From: Arthrobacter sp. MYb213
Lineage (GTDB): Bacteria > Actinomycetota > Actinomycetes > Actinomycetales > Micrococcaceae
Direction of reading: 5' to 3'
DNA: 64,000 nucleotides
NCBI RefSeq assembly: GCF_002979915.1
Contig: NZ_PCQA01000001.1
Span: 806,001 to 870,000 of the forward strand
Part shown: in pieces, positions 43,297 to 52,456 of the stretch
Numbering within the stretch: the first letter of the stretch is position 1
Layout: every line of letters starts with the position of its first letter
Notes under the pieces: generated by a model
What the model saw: only the letters and a program-made list of their open reading frames with translations
Database searches by the model: none
What the model was told of the DNA's origin: nothing
Position numbers and translations under genes: made by a program

Positions 43297-44015
43297 TTGC
43301 TGGTATCTACTTCCATGGGATCGGGGCCGTGTCCGAGATACCGGTACAGCCTTGGCGGCCTATGCTTGCCGCCTGCTAAATATTCGTCGGTGGCCTCGAT
43401 CGAGGCGGTATTATTCAATTGCCGGCGAAAGTTCGCCGGGTCAAGTTCTTTGCCGAGAATGGCTTCGTACACCAACCGCAACTGCGCGAGGGTGAATCTT
43501 TCGCCCAGGAGCCGGTGTGCGATCTGCCCATACTCGGTTTTATTCGCCAGTCGCCACAGTGCGTAGTCCACGATCTTTCGGTGGTCAAAGGCCATCTCTG
43601 CAATCTGTGGATCATCGACATCAAACCATGCGACGTTTTCATCGGGTACCCGCGTTCCTACCTCCTCGATATTCACCAAGGCGAAGTACGCAATGGTCAC
43701 TAATCGGTGAGTTGGCGAACGGTCGGTGTCACCGAAGGTGTAGAGCTGTTCAAGGTAGCTCGGATGGAGTCCGGTGGTCTCGGCCAGGGTGCGTCCTGCC
43801 GCTTGTCCTAAAGACTCGCGTGAGCCCACAGGTCCACCGGGTAAAGCCCACGAACCCGCGTGGGGTTGGCGAATCCGTCGAACCAGCGGTAAGCAAAGCT
43901 TGCCTGGTCCGCCCTCGGGATCGCGTCGGATTCCGAGAATTACCGTGGACACCGCTAGGGCCGGCGGCAGGTTGCGCCGCTCGTCCACATTGGCCCATCC
44001 GGGTACCGATGACAT
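43293..44015 (-). CDS. nrtR: NrtR/NdnR-type Nudix repressor of NAD synthesis
   Basis: A 240-residue protein with an N-terminal Nudix domain (WALPGGPVGSRESLGQAAGRTLAETTG) and a C-terminal winged helix (RFTLAQLRLVYEAILGKELDPANFRRQL). The Nudix box departs from the catalytic GX5EX7REUXEEXGU motif: E and R-E-x-x-E-E positions are replaced, which in NrtR/NdnR proteins leaves a ligand-binding (ADP-ribose or NAD) regulator without hydrolase activity. It is the first gene of the nad operon and overlaps nadA by 4 nt. Confidence 0.9.
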   Translation of the reverse strand: MSSVPGWANVDERRNLPPALAVSTVILGIRRDPEGGPGKLCLPLVRRIRQPHAGSWALPGGPVGSRESLGQAAGRTLAETTGLHPSYLEQLYTFGDTDRSPTHRLVTIAYFALVNIEEVGTRVPDENVAWFDVDDPQIAEMAFDHRKIVDYALWRLANKTEYGQIAHRLLGERFTLAQLRLVYEAILGKELDPANFRRQLNNTASIEATDEYLAGGKHRPPRLYRYLGHGPDPMEVDTSK

Positions 44016-44069
44016 GTTCTACGTACTTTCGTCTGGGTGTTGGGGTGCAAGGTGTGGCACTCCAAGTCG

Positions 44070-44090
44070 TTAGAGTCATTCTGACATTAA
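44070..44090. promoter_or_regulatory. Candidate NrtR operator
   Basis: A 21-bp imperfect palindrome, TTAGAGTCA and TGACATTAA around TTC (7 of 9 arm positions pair), lies 55-75 bp upstream of nrtR. It is the only symmetrical element in the operon promoter and probably the autoregulatory NrtR/NdnR site; the exact family consensus for this genus was not checked. Confidence 0.6.
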
Positions 44091-44426
44091 CTGGAATGAT
44101 ACGCGAGCCACATCACTTTGTAGGCAGCTCGGCGCCACTAAATACGCATCAAAAGGTAAGTCTTGGAGACATTAGGCAGTTCGTAAAACACCGGCTGATC
44201 TGAGCAGGATCACACATCGAGGGAATCTTGCGTCGGTCTGAATACGACGAAGAAATATTTCTTCAACCCGTGTCGCCCGTCCTCAGCACCCGTCTACGAA
44301 GAGTTCAATATCAAGAGAAAATATGTGCATTCGTCTACGGACCCACGTCCTTTCACCTTGCTTTCTCCGCAATACTCGGCCAAAGACCGACAAGCGAGGC
44401 AGAGCACTGCAAAGTCGCCTAGGATC
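44091..44426. other. Intergenic region, nad operon / alpha-beta hydrolase
   Basis: A 336-bp gap that holds the divergent promoters of the nad operon and the hydrolase gene. A frame extending the hydrolase upstream to 44325 lacks a ribosome-binding site. No other gene is supported. Confidence 0.5.
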
Positions 44427-45185
44427 ATGAGCATGAGTCTGGATCTATATCTTCGTGTGATTACCGCAAGCAATGAATCCGAAGCACGAGCGGTGCTTCT
44501 CATTCACGGTTTTGCCTCATCGGCCGAGATGAACTGGAACCGTTCACGCTGGGTTCAGCGCTTCCTTGACCAAGGAAGTGATGTCATCCTGCTTGACCTA
44601 CCTGGACATGGAGAAGATCCATACCGCAACGAGGGAAGTTGGACTCCAACCCGAATCCGCGAAGCTATCGCGGCAGGACTCAAAGACCTCAATCTCGGAC
44701 CAGTGGATGTGTTGGGCTACTCGCTCGGGGCACGCCTCGGCTGGGAATTCGCCGCTCACTTCCCACAGCTAGTTAACCGGCTAGTCATGGGTGGTCCGGC
44801 GAGTATCGATCCGCTGGCTGCTTTTGAAGTGGACCAGGCGCGCGCTTATATAGAGCGAGGCGAAGAAATACACGACGAATACACCGATAAGGTCATCAAT
44901 ATCGCTAAGTCAGAAAATGCCAACGACTTCAATGCGCTTTTCCGGCTTATTGAGGCGATCAAGACTGATCCATATATTCCGGCTTCCAAGGTTCCGGTCT
45001 GCCCGACGTTATTGGTGGCTGGCGATCACGATGATCTGGCCACCACCATGCCTCAGCTTCGCCGACTTCTAAAAAATGCTGGCACCGAGTCCGCCATTCA
45101 TTGGCTCCCCGGACGCAATCACGCAAATGCTGTCACCAGCCGCGAGTTCAAAGAAAAGGCGCTGGAATTTTTCGCCAGCGCCTGA
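44427..45185 (+). CDS. Alpha/beta-hydrolase
   Basis: A 252-residue alpha/beta-hydrolase of the esterase/hydrolase group. Oxyanion motif LLIHGFASSAEMNW, nucleophile elbow VDVLGYSLGARLGWE (Ser about 100), acid LLVAGDHDDLA and histidine WLPGRNHANAV are all present. ATG 44427 is chosen after TAGGA; ATG 44433 is an alternative. Substrate unknown. Confidence 0.88.
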   Translation: MSMSLDLYLRVITASNESEARAVLLIHGFASSAEMNWNRSRWVQRFLDQGSDVILLDLPGHGEDPYRNEGSWTPTRIREAIAAGLKDLNLGPVDVLGYSLGARLGWEFAAHFPQLVNRLVMGGPASIDPLAAFEVDQARAYIERGEEIHDEYTDKVINIAKSENANDFNALFRLIEAIKTDPYIPASKVPVCPTLLVAGDHDDLATTMPQLRRLLKNAGTESAIHWLPGRNHANAVTSREFKEKALEFFASA

Positions 45186-45198
45186 TTAAAACAAAACC

Positions 45199-45282
45199 GG
45201 TGTCATGCTCGCATCCCCACGATGCGCGTGCCAGGCAGATCCTATCCCCATAGGATCTTTTGCCTAGCACGTGCACGACACC
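45199..45282. repeat. Nested imperfect inverted repeat with terminator core
   Basis: An 84-nt structure: outer arms GGTGTC (45199-45204) and GACACC (45277-45282), then partly paired TGC and GTGC-AGGCA segments, closed by a perfect inner hairpin AGATCCTAT-CCCC-ATAGGATCT (45237-45258) followed by TTTTG. The inner hairpin is a good terminator for the hydrolase gene; the extended pairing is more than a terminator needs. A second stem GGCGCTGG/CCAGCGCC overlaps the hydrolase stop codon (45158-45182). Confidence 0.65.
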
Positions 45283-45754
45283 AATTTCGTCTGTTCCTAC
45301 TCAAACACGAGTTACCGACAATTTGATTGCGTTGGAGCCAAGTTAACGCATAACGCGTTACTTATCACACTGGTACTCACACTTATTTCCAATAACATCA
45401 ACTTCCGCGCCTGCACGCAGCAATCTATTCGCTGACATTATCTGAGTCCCGTCGGCAGATTAGAAGGTCATTAGCCGGCCTTAGGCCGACAATGTTTGCC
45501 TAAGATTTGCACACTATTCAGCGCGATTCAGTGGATTTTAAGAATCCTAATCGCTCGTTGAAAAGAATCACTTGAAATCGTTGCCTATCTCTATTTGAGT
45601 AGTTATCGTCGAGTTGTTGAGTGAACTTAATCCGCGCTCTGCTTCTGGTTTATTACTTCGCCAAATGGTCCAGATAAGGCATTGCGTGCTTCGCAGCTCA
45701 CCATGATTACCCACGAACTCAACGCCATGACGGCCAAAAGTCCACAGAAGGTGC
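45283..45754. other. AT-richer intergenic region without genes
   Basis: 472 bp with no supported reading frame. It holds one small perfect inverted repeat, TAACGC-ATAAC-GCGTTA (45344-45360), and must carry the promoter of the following lipoprotein gene. The low GC compared with flanking genes may reflect regulatory DNA or a lost gene. Confidence 0.5.
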
Positions 45755-46483
45755 ATGATGAAAAATAAACTCCCGCTCCTTGTTTCCCTGGGCGCACTCG
45801 CACTGCTGGCCACCTCTTGCGGAGCAGCCACCTCCGTGGCTACGAACCCAAGCAGCTCTACACCAGCAGCGTCAACAGCAACTTCCTCTCCAAGCACCTC
45901 TGCCCCGGTCTCGAAGTCTTCTTCACCCGCAACATCCACTACTGCCGATGACCGAATCACTGCCGATCAAATCATTCCAACGCTCTCGCGCCCAGACACC
46001 GACGAAGACATGCCACCAGCAGAAATCGATGACCCATCGATCAAACAAGTCAGTTTCCGAGCTCTTGCTTCTCTGGCGTACGCCGAACAATTCGCGGCGG
46101 TCAATGACGCAGGCGATCTTTGCTTAGTTGCCTGGGCCAACAGCGGAGACGGAGATGGAACGGCCAACCTGAGCGGACCAGGCATTGAATGCGACGATCC
46201 AGCCGAGGTGAAAGACGATGGACTGTCACTAAGAATCAAATCCAGCAAAGACAACCCGGGCGTAGTACTCAATATGTTGCCTCCGGACCTGACCGAAGAC
46301 GTAGTCCGGACGGAACTGCTCAAGATTCCCGGTAATCACGAGGACCTACGTCCACCGGTGGAATTTGGTGCAACCGACTTTGGACTGGTTTCAGTGGCCA
46401 TGCTCCCAGAAACCGCTGATGAGCTTGGCAAAATCAGCATTCCGCGACCGGATGGAACCTCGTTCGCTCTCGATCTAGACTAA
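45755..46483 (+). CDS. Lipoprotein of unknown function
   Basis: A 242-residue exported protein. Signal peptide with lipobox LLATSCGA (Cys22), then a Ser/Thr/Ala-rich linker (about residues 25-65), then a soluble domain of about 170 residues with two cysteines (DLCLVAWANSG and GIECDDPAE) likely to form a disulfide. I do not recognise the domain. RBS AAGG precedes two in-phase ATG codons. It converges on an XRE-type regulator. Confidence 0.8.
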   Translation: MMKNKLPLLVSLGALALLATSCGAATSVATNPSSSTPAASTATSSPSTSAPVSKSSSPATSTTADDRITADQIIPTLSRPDTDEDMPPAEIDDPSIKQVSFRALASLAYAEQFAAVNDAGDLCLVAWANSGDGDGTANLSGPGIECDDPAEVKDDGLSLRIKSSKDNPGVVLNMLPPDLTEDVVRTELLKIPGNHEDLRPPVEFGATDFGLVSVAMLPETADELGKISIPRPDGTSFALDLD

Positions 46484-46516
46484 GCCTGCTCTTCGGTGGC
46501 ACCGCCTGCGGCTCGT

Positions 46517-47296
46517 TTACCGTGGCGCATAAACCAATAGTGTGAGATCCGGGGCTTCAGCCGGAGTCAGGTTATGTTGCTCATAACGGGTTAGCCCCTT
46601 CTCTGGGTGTTGAAACGTCCGTTCGCGAGTACCAAATCCGGCGACATCGCGTTCCTTCCAGATGGCCGCGAATTCCGCTGATGCCTCGGATACTCGCGCC
46701 ACGATTCCGCTCTCTCCCGCCGGAGAAAGCCAGCCACGGGTTTCGGCGCGGAAGCTACCGACAAAACTTCGACTTTGCGCTTCCCAATCCGGAAGCATTT
46801 CGCGCAATTGGTCATCGGTAAAAACCAGCCACAAGAGATTTCTATCCGCCTCGTCCACTGAGGAGATACGGGGATAGAGCTTCGCATAGGCAGCGTTCCA
46901 GCCAATAATTTTCCAGTCGGCAGCAAGCAAGAACGCTGGGAAATCAAGGGCATCTAATAAACGTCTCAACGCAGGCGTGAATTCGCTGGTGATGTCCGGA
47001 GCCTTTTCACCATGGCCTCCCAAGGACAACAGGTAGGCACTCTCCACCGGCGTAAGTCTAAAGAGACGCGACAGCGAGTCGAGCACCTGACGTGAAGGGT
47101 TGATATCTCTGGCTTGCTCAAGCCATGTGTACCAGGTGACAGAAACTCCTGCCAGGGTCGCGACTTCCTCGCGGCGCAGTCCGCGCACACGGCTTCGGCC
47201 AACTTCCGGCAGCCCATGCGAGGCGCGTTCGGCACGTGCTCGGCGGTCTTTGAGGAATGCTGCTAGTTCCTCACGTCGGCGCTGACCTGCGTTCAT
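46517..47296 (-). CDS. XRE regulator with MmyB-like ligand-binding domain
   Basis: A 259-residue regulator. The N-terminal helix-turn-helix has VRGLRREEVATLAGVSVTWYTWLEQ (about residues 37-62), which is the signature of the MmyB group, and the C-terminal PAS-like ligand domain has FLLADWKIIGWNAAYAKLYP and LLWLVFTDDQLREMLPDWE. Such proteins usually repress a neighbouring dehydrogenase gene; here the divergent neighbour is ilvD. A 10-bp palindrome lies upstream. Confidence 0.9.
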   Translation of the reverse strand: MNAGQRRREELAAFLKDRRARAERASHGLPEVGRSRVRGLRREEVATLAGVSVTWYTWLEQARDINPSRQVLDSLSRLFRLTPVESAYLLSLGGHGEKAPDITSEFTPALRRLLDALDFPAFLLAADWKIIGWNAAYAKLYPRISSVDEADRNLLWLVFTDDQLREMLPDWEAQSRSFVGSFRAETRGWLSPAGESGIVARVSEASAEFAAIWKERDVAGFGTRERTFQHPEKGLTRYEQHNLTPAEAPDLTLLVYAPR

Positions 47297-47316
47297 CCTG
47301 GATCCTTTTTATCATG

Positions 47317-47326
47317 GTAGTACTAC
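47317..47326. promoter_or_regulatory. Palindrome in XRE/ilvD divergent promoter
   Basis: GTAGTACTAC is a perfect palindrome, followed by further TACTA repeats and ACTAGT, all 20-40 bp upstream of the XRE regulator. It may be its autoregulatory site and could touch ilvD expression. Confidence 0.4.
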
Positions 47327-47380
47327 TACTAGTATCAACGCCGTCTGGGTCTAGGCACAAATCTATGATGAGATTTTAAA

Positions 47381-49309
47381 ATGACCACATATCGCTCTCA
47401 CACCATCACCCACGGCCGCAACATGGCAGGCGCCCGTGCGCTGCTTCGCGCAGCCGGCGTCAACGGCGCAGATCTAGGCCGCAAGCCAATCATTGCCGTA
47501 GCAAATAGCTTCACCGAATTCGTTCCAGGCCACACCCACCTGCAGCCTGTTGGTCGTATCGTCTCCGAGGCGATTATTGAAGCCGGTGGTATTCCCCGCG
47601 AATTTAACACCATCGCCGTAGATGACGGTATCGCCATGGGTCACGGTGGCATGCTCTACTCGTTGCCATCACGAGATCTGATTGCCGACTCGGTGGAGTA
47701 CATGGTCAACGCCCACTGCGCGGATGCACTGATCTGTATCTCTAACTGTGACAAGATCACCCCAGGCATGCTCATGGCAGCCTTACGTTTGAATATCCCT
47801 ACCGTGTTCGTTTCCGGTGGCCCTATGGAGTCCGGCCGCGCCACCTTGGTAGATGGCACCGTGCGCACCTTGGACCTAGTAGACGCCATCTCCGAGGCAG
47901 TCAATGAGAACGTCTCTGATGCAGACCTACTGCGTATCGAAGAATCCGCTTGCCCTACCTGTGGTTCATGCTCTGGCATGTTCACCGCAAACTCTATGAA
48001 CTGCCTCACCGAGGCCATGGGCTTGGCTCTGCCAGGAAATGGCTCTACTCTGGCTACCCACACTGCACGCACCGCACTGTATCAAAATGCCGGTAAGACC
48101 ATCGTGGATATCGCCAACCGTTACTATGCGGACAGCGACGAGACGGTACTGCCCCGCAATATCGCCACCATCGAGGCCTTCGGCAACGCGATGACCTTGG
48201 ATATCGCCATGGGCGGCTCCACCAACACCATCTTGCACCTGCTGGCCGCCGCACATGAGGCCGGCGTTGAGTTTGGTTTAGAAGAAATCAATGAAATCTC
48301 TGGCCGGGTTCCTTGCCTTGCTAAGGTCGCTCCGAACTCCGCCGGAGCCGGGAAGATCTACTACATGGAAGATGTTCACCGTGCCGGTGGTATCCCAGCT
48401 ATCCTGGGTGAGCTTCGCCGTGGTGGTCTCCTGGATGACACCGTTCACACGGTTCATGCAGCAACTATGGGCGAATGGCTAGACGAGTGGGACATCCGTG
48501 GCGGTAAAGCCAGCGAGGAAGCTCGCGAATTATGGCATGCCGCTCCAGGTGGCGTACGTTCTTCCACCGCCGGCTCACAGTCAGCGCGTTGGGAAGAACT
48601 AGACACTGACGCCGCCGAGGGTTGCATCCACTCGGTAGAGCACGCTTTCTCCCAAGATGGCGGACTGGCAGTACTGCGCGGCAACATCGCCGTAGATGGT
48701 GCGGTTGTTAAGACCGCCGGCGTAGACCCATCCATCTGGACCTTTAGCGGACCGGCAGTCGTCTGCGAGTCTCAGGATGAAGCAGTCGAGAAGATCCTCA
48801 ACAAGCAGGTCAAGGCCGGCGACGTTGTAGTCATCCGTTATGAAGGTCCAAAGGGCGGTCCGGGCATGCAGGAAATGCTTTACCCGACCTCCTTCCTCAA
48901 GGGACGCGGTCTGGGTAAGACTTGCGCGCTCATCACCGATGGCCGCTTCTCCGGCGGCACCTCGGGACTTTCCATTGGACATGTCTCCCCCGAAGCAGCA
49001 TCCGGTGGAATGATCGCCTTGGTAGAAGACGGGGACATTATCTCCATTGATATCCCAACCCGTGACCTCACGCTGAACGTCTCAGATGATGTCTTGGCAG
49101 AGCGCCGCGAGCGCCTGTTGGCAACTACCGGTTACCGTCCGGTCAGCCGCGAACGAGTGGTTTCCCCTGCGCTACGTGCATACGCAGCTATGGCGTTGTC
49201 CGCAGATAAGGGCGCCGTGCGCGACGTAGATCGTGTGGAGCGTGCGTTGCGCGAAGCTGATGAGCGCGCGGCAGCAGCCCTTCGAACTACCGAAACCGCC
49301 AAGGCCTAA
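47381..49309 (+). CDS. ilvD: Dihydroxy-acid dehydratase
   Basis: A 642-residue iron-sulfur enzyme of branched-chain amino acid and pantothenate synthesis. Cluster and active-site cysteines appear in [19 protein letters not shown] and [27 protein letters not shown]; substrate segments [18 protein letters not shown] and [16 protein letters not shown] are intact. Length is 25-60 residues above the shorter family members, as in the E. coli-type enzyme. Codon use is strongly biased (highly expressed). No other ilv gene is adjacent. Confidence 0.96.
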   Translation: MTTYRSHTITHGRNMAGARALLRAAGVNGADLGRKPIIAVANSFTEFVPGHTHLQPVGRIVSEAIIEAGGIPREFNTIAVDDGIAMGHGGMLYSLPSRDLIADSVEYMVNAHCADALICISNCDKITPGMLMAALRLNIPTVFVSGGPMESGRATLVDGTVRTLDLVDAISEAVNENVSDADLLRIEESACPTCGSCSGMFTANSMNCLTEAMGLALPGNGSTLATHTARTALYQNAGKTIVDIANRYYADSDETVLPRNIATIEAFGNAMTLDIAMGGSTNTILHLLAAAHEAGVEFGLEEINEISGRVPCLAKVAPNSAGAGKIYYMEDVHRAGGIPAILGELRRGGLLDDTVHTVHAATMGEWLDEWDIRGGKASEEARELWHAAPGGVRSSTAGSQSARWEELDTDAAEGCIHSVEHAFSQDGGLAVLRGNIAVDGAVVKTAGVDPSIWTFSGPAVVCESQDEAVEKILNKQVKAGDVVVIRYEGPKGGPGMQEMLYPTSFLKGRGLGKTCALITDGRFSGGTSGLSIGHVSPEAASGGMIALVEDGDIISIDIPTRDLTLNVSDDVLAERRERLLATTGYRPVSRERVVSPALRAYAAMALSADKGAVRDVDRVERALREADERAAAALRTTETAKA

Positions 49310-49335
49310 TTAGCCCGGTTTCTCAGTACGCAAAG

Positions 49336-49375
49336 ACGCCCGTGATCTCCTAAGTATTTAGGACATCACGGGCGT
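49336..49375. terminator. Terminator between ilvD and hydrolase gene
   Basis: An 18-bp stem with one mismatch, arms ACGCCCGTGATCTCCTAA and TTAGGACATCACGGGCGT, with a 4-nt loop, lies between two convergent genes. Confidence 0.9.
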
Positions 49376-49406
49376 TCGCGCGTTGTCGGACAGAATACGC
49401 AGTGCC

Positions 49407-50348
49407 TTATTTCCCCGGATCAGCCGGTTGCAGGCTCGCTATAACTTGTTGTGCACCGAGTTCTCCGGCTTTTGTTGGCAGTAGTGCAAATACGTGTAAT
49501 TGGTCTGGGGCTTCGTGCCAGGTTACCGATACTCCAGCTGCTTCTGCTTTACGCCGCAGTTGATGAGCATCCGGGTTAAGCACATCTCTGGTGCCTACCA
49601 CTATCGTCAGGGGGCCCAGCCCAACCATGTCTCCGGATAACGGACTCACTACCGGATCAGTCACATCATCTGAACCGCGCCAGGCTTCGGAAAGTACCCG
49701 GCCACCCGGAACCCCAAGCCACGGATCGCTGGGTTGCACGATATCAATTTCCGGATTGGTCCACGTGAGGTCCAGCGCAGGAGCGAGCAAGGTGATCCCC
49801 TGCAAGTCGATTCCCGCATCACGTAATTTCAATGCCGCGGATAGTGCAATTTGACCGCCAGAAGAATCACCGGCAATTCGGACCTGCTTTGTTGCTTCCG
49901 CTTCCGCACGGACCAGATTTACGGTTGTCTCGCAAACCTGACGCGCGTTGCCTAGCGGCAGGAGTGGGTATATAGGAACCACCACTCGTTGTCCGGTTTC
50001 CCGAGCAATGCGTGCAATGATCTGCCAATGCTGACTGGCAATCTCGTTGACCCAACCGCCGCCGTGAACGTACACCACTACGCAGTCCGTGCCGCGCCGT
50101 GAGAAAGTCTTCTTTGCCGGTTGTACGTCGTATACCGGCCATCCCGAAGGATCCGATAATCGGCGTTCTACGCGTACACCTCGAAGCCTTGCCGGGGGCC
50201 CAAAGGGAATGGGGCGTAGATAGCGTTTCTTGAGGTGTTTCCGAGCCCCTGCTTCGGTCACAAACGGCTTGTTGGCACCTATAGCTTTAAGCGCCAGCGG
50301 GATTACGGACTCAGGCACGGTGAGGCCCATAGGTATCCTTTCAAGCAT
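49407..50348 (-). CDS. Alpha/beta-hydrolase of the hormone-sensitive-lipase group
   Basis: A 313-residue esterase/lipase. The oxyanion motif VVVYVHGGGWVNE, nucleophile VRIAGDSSGGQIALSAALKL (Ser about 145), the acid VVGTRDVLNPDAHQL and the histidine APDQLHVFALLP are all present. It probably hydrolyses small acyl esters; substrate unknown. ATG 50348 preceded by a weak AAAGG. Confidence 0.9.
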   Translation of the reverse strand: MLERIPMGLTVPESVIPLALKAIGANKPFVTEAGARKHLKKRYLRPIPFGPPARLRGVRVERRLSDPSGWPVYDVQPAKKTFSRRGTDCVVVYVHGGGWVNEIASQHWQIIARIARETGQRVVVPIYPLLPLGNARQVCETTVNLVRAEAEATKQVRIAGDSSGGQIALSAALKLRDAGIDLQGITLLAPALDLTWTNPEIDIVQPSDPWLGVPGGRVLSEAWRGSDDVTDPVVSPLSGDMVGLGPLTIVVGTRDVLNPDAHQLRRKAEAAGVSVTWHEAPDQLHVFALLPTKAGELGAQQVIASLQPADPGK

Positions 50349-50666
50349 TTATTGGCTAGCTATGCTTACCCTACTGAAGTGCACAGATGATGGTGAGCAT
50401 CCATGATCCATTTCGGCAGCTCGTCGTGAGAGCTCCCTAGACAACAAATGGTTCTTCTCAGATCCACCACGCACACAGGATTCAAACAGCTAGTTTCTAC
50501 TTTCCGCACCCTAAAACATCTGCCAGCTTGATTCCATAGGGGCATCACGAGACTGACCTGTGGTATGAAAATCCATAACGATTAGGTAAAGCTCACTAAT
50601 TAGCGTGTTTATACCTAGAATTTACCAAACGATTTGGTTCGATAGGGTGGTGAAAAGAGCCGCTCT
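50349..50666. other. Intergenic region upstream of MacAB-like operon
   Basis: 318 bp without a supported gene. It must hold the promoters of the divergent hydrolase and the efflux operon. TTAGGTAAAGCTCACTAAT at 50582-50600 matches the IdeR consensus at 13 of 19 positions but without symmetric right half; it is weak. Confidence 0.5.
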
Positions 50667-51752
50667 ATGAGTCAACGCCGCGTATTCCGCCGCTTCATCC
50701 TGCCCACCGTCTGGTTACTGATAGGCGCACTGATTGCCGTCAGCCTCGTGAAACTCGCCTTTACCGGCAGTGCCTCGGCCCAAGACGACCAGCTATACCC
50801 CACCGGCGAAGTACCTGCCGAAACCGTCATGGTGGAAACCTCTACCATCGAGAACACGCTGAAAATTGCCGGCACCATCAAGCTCCTAGAATCACAGTCG
50901 CTTAATGCCCCGGCAGATGGCGTGGTCAATTGGGCCTTCGTGAAACCCGGGGACAACGTGAGCAAGGGAGATCGCATCTTCCAGATGCTTATCGAAACCA
51001 TGCCCGAGGCCACCGACCAGGTTGATTCCGAGGTTGACTCCGATGCAGCCACCGATCAGGTTTCTTCGAGCTCCGGGAAGCCTGTAGTGAGCTACCGCGA
51101 TATCTACGCACCAGCCACCGGCAAGGTCACCAAGTTTGATATTGAGCTAAATGATGAAGTCACCAAGGGCGCAGACCTGGCCAAGGTGCAGCCGCAAAAC
51201 TTCACCGCGGTCGGCACCATCAATCCTTTGGACCGTTACCGACTCACCGATTCAACTCTGGAAGCTACGGTCACCATCGATGGTGGACCAGAACCTTTCA
51301 CCTGCAAAAACCTGCGGGTAGGTGACACTTCCGCCCCATCCTCCGATTCTTCCAAGGATCAAGATTCGGATGCAGGTATGGAGACCATGAGCGGTCAATC
51401 CCAGACTGAGAACAGCTCGGGTAGCGAGATCTCCTGCGAGGTTCCAGCGGATATCGTCGTTTTTGACGGGCTCACCATGAACATGGACATCGAGGCGGGA
51501 TCCGCTGAGAACGTGTTGACCGTACCGGTCAGTACCGTGCGTGGATTGGTAGGTCAGGGCGCGGTCTGGCGACTGGACGAGAATGGCAAGGAAATCCGCA
51601 CCGAAGTTGAACTTGGTGTTACCGACGGCAAAATCATCGAGGTCATTTCCGGGCTTAAAGCCGAGAGTGAAGTACTGCGCTACGTTCCAGGGTCAGATCC
51701 AGTTCCAGATCAGGAATTTGATGAGGAAATGGGAATGGAGATCTACCCCTGA
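50667..51752 (+). CDS. Efflux adaptor (HlyD/MacA-like) with one membrane helix
   Basis: A 361-residue membrane-fusion-type protein. One N-terminal anchor (LPTVWLLIGALIAVSLVKLAF) is followed by a domain containing the biotinyl-lipoyl-like half motif LNAPADGVVNWAFVKPGDNVSKGDRIFQM and the second half DIYAPATGKVTKFDIELNDEV; a disordered Ser/Asp-rich insertion (about residues 225-255) and a C-terminal beta-barrel segment ENVLTVPVSTVRGLVGQGAVW follow. It is coupled to the ATPase gene by overlapping TGATG. Actinobacterial MacA-like adaptors of this form act with MacB-like ABC permeases. Confidence 0.85.
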   Translation: MSQRRVFRRFILPTVWLLIGALIAVSLVKLAFTGSASAQDDQLYPTGEVPAETVMVETSTIENTLKIAGTIKLLESQSLNAPADGVVNWAFVKPGDNVSKGDRIFQMLIETMPEATDQVDSEVDSDAATDQVSSSSGKPVVSYRDIYAPATGKVTKFDIELNDEVTKGADLAKVQPQNFTAVGTINPLDRYRLTDSTLEATVTIDGGPEPFTCKNLRVGDTSAPSSDSSKDQDSDAGMETMSGQSQTENSSGSEISCEVPADIVVFDGLTMNMDIEAGSAENVLTVPVSTVRGLVGQGAVWRLDENGKEIRTEVELGVTDGKIIEVISGLKAESEVLRYVPGSDPVPDQEFDEEMGMEIYP

Positions 51753-52456
51753 TGAGCGCAGCTCAGCTGCTACAGCTCACAGATGTCACCCGCAGCGTGC
51801 TGTTGCCTGATGACAGCCAGCTACACATCCTCAATGGAATCAACCTGACCGTCACCGAAGGCGATCACATCGCCATTGTGGGACGCTCCGGTACTGGCAA
51901 ATCTACCCTGCTCAACATCCTTGGATTATTGGACCGTCCTACCTCCGGAACCGTTGCTTGGCGCGGTAAAGATGCTTCCGGGCTCAGTGCCAGGCGTGCA
52001 GCCGCCGCCCGCGGACGAGACCTGGGGTTTGTGTTCCAGCAATTCAACTTGTTGCCCGGGCGAACCGCCCTGGAAAACGTGATGGCACCGCTGATGTACG
52101 CCAGCGGACGCGACTTCTGGCAACGACGCAAGTTGGCCAGCGAGGCACTTGACCGCGTGGGGCTTGGCAGCAGACTCGATTCGATGCCGCAAACCCTCTC
52201 GGGAGGCGAACAACAACGTGTGGCCATCGCGCGCGCATTGGTGCGCCGGCCACGTGTGGTGCTGGCCGATGAGCCCACCGGCGCGCTAGATGTATCTACC
52301 GGGCGTGCGGTCATGGAATTACTGGACGCTGCCACCGTTGACTCCGGAGCTGCTCTCATCACCATTACTCATGATGCCAATGTGGCGGCACTGGCTCGCC
52401 AACAGTTCCGTCTTGAATCCGGGTTACTTCATCCGCTAAGTCTGGAGGTTGCCTAA
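51752..52456 (+). CDS. ABC transporter ATPase, MacB/LolD type
   Basis: A 234-residue ATPase with Walker A GRSGTGKSTLLNILG, signature LSGGEQQRVAIARALVRRP, Walker B VVLADEPTGALD, typical of LolD/MacB. It overlaps the adaptor stop (TGATG) and the permease start (TAATG). Confidence 0.95.
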   Translation: MSAAQLLQLTDVTRSVLLPDDSQLHILNGINLTVTEGDHIAIVGRSGTGKSTLLNILGLLDRPTSGTVAWRGKDASGLSARRAAAARGRDLGFVFQQFNLLPGRTALENVMAPLMYASGRDFWQRRKLASEALDRVGLGSRLDSMPQTLSGGEQQRVAIARALVRRPRVVLADEPTGALDVSTGRAVMELLDAATVDSGAALITITHDANVAALARQQFRLESGLLHPLSLEVA

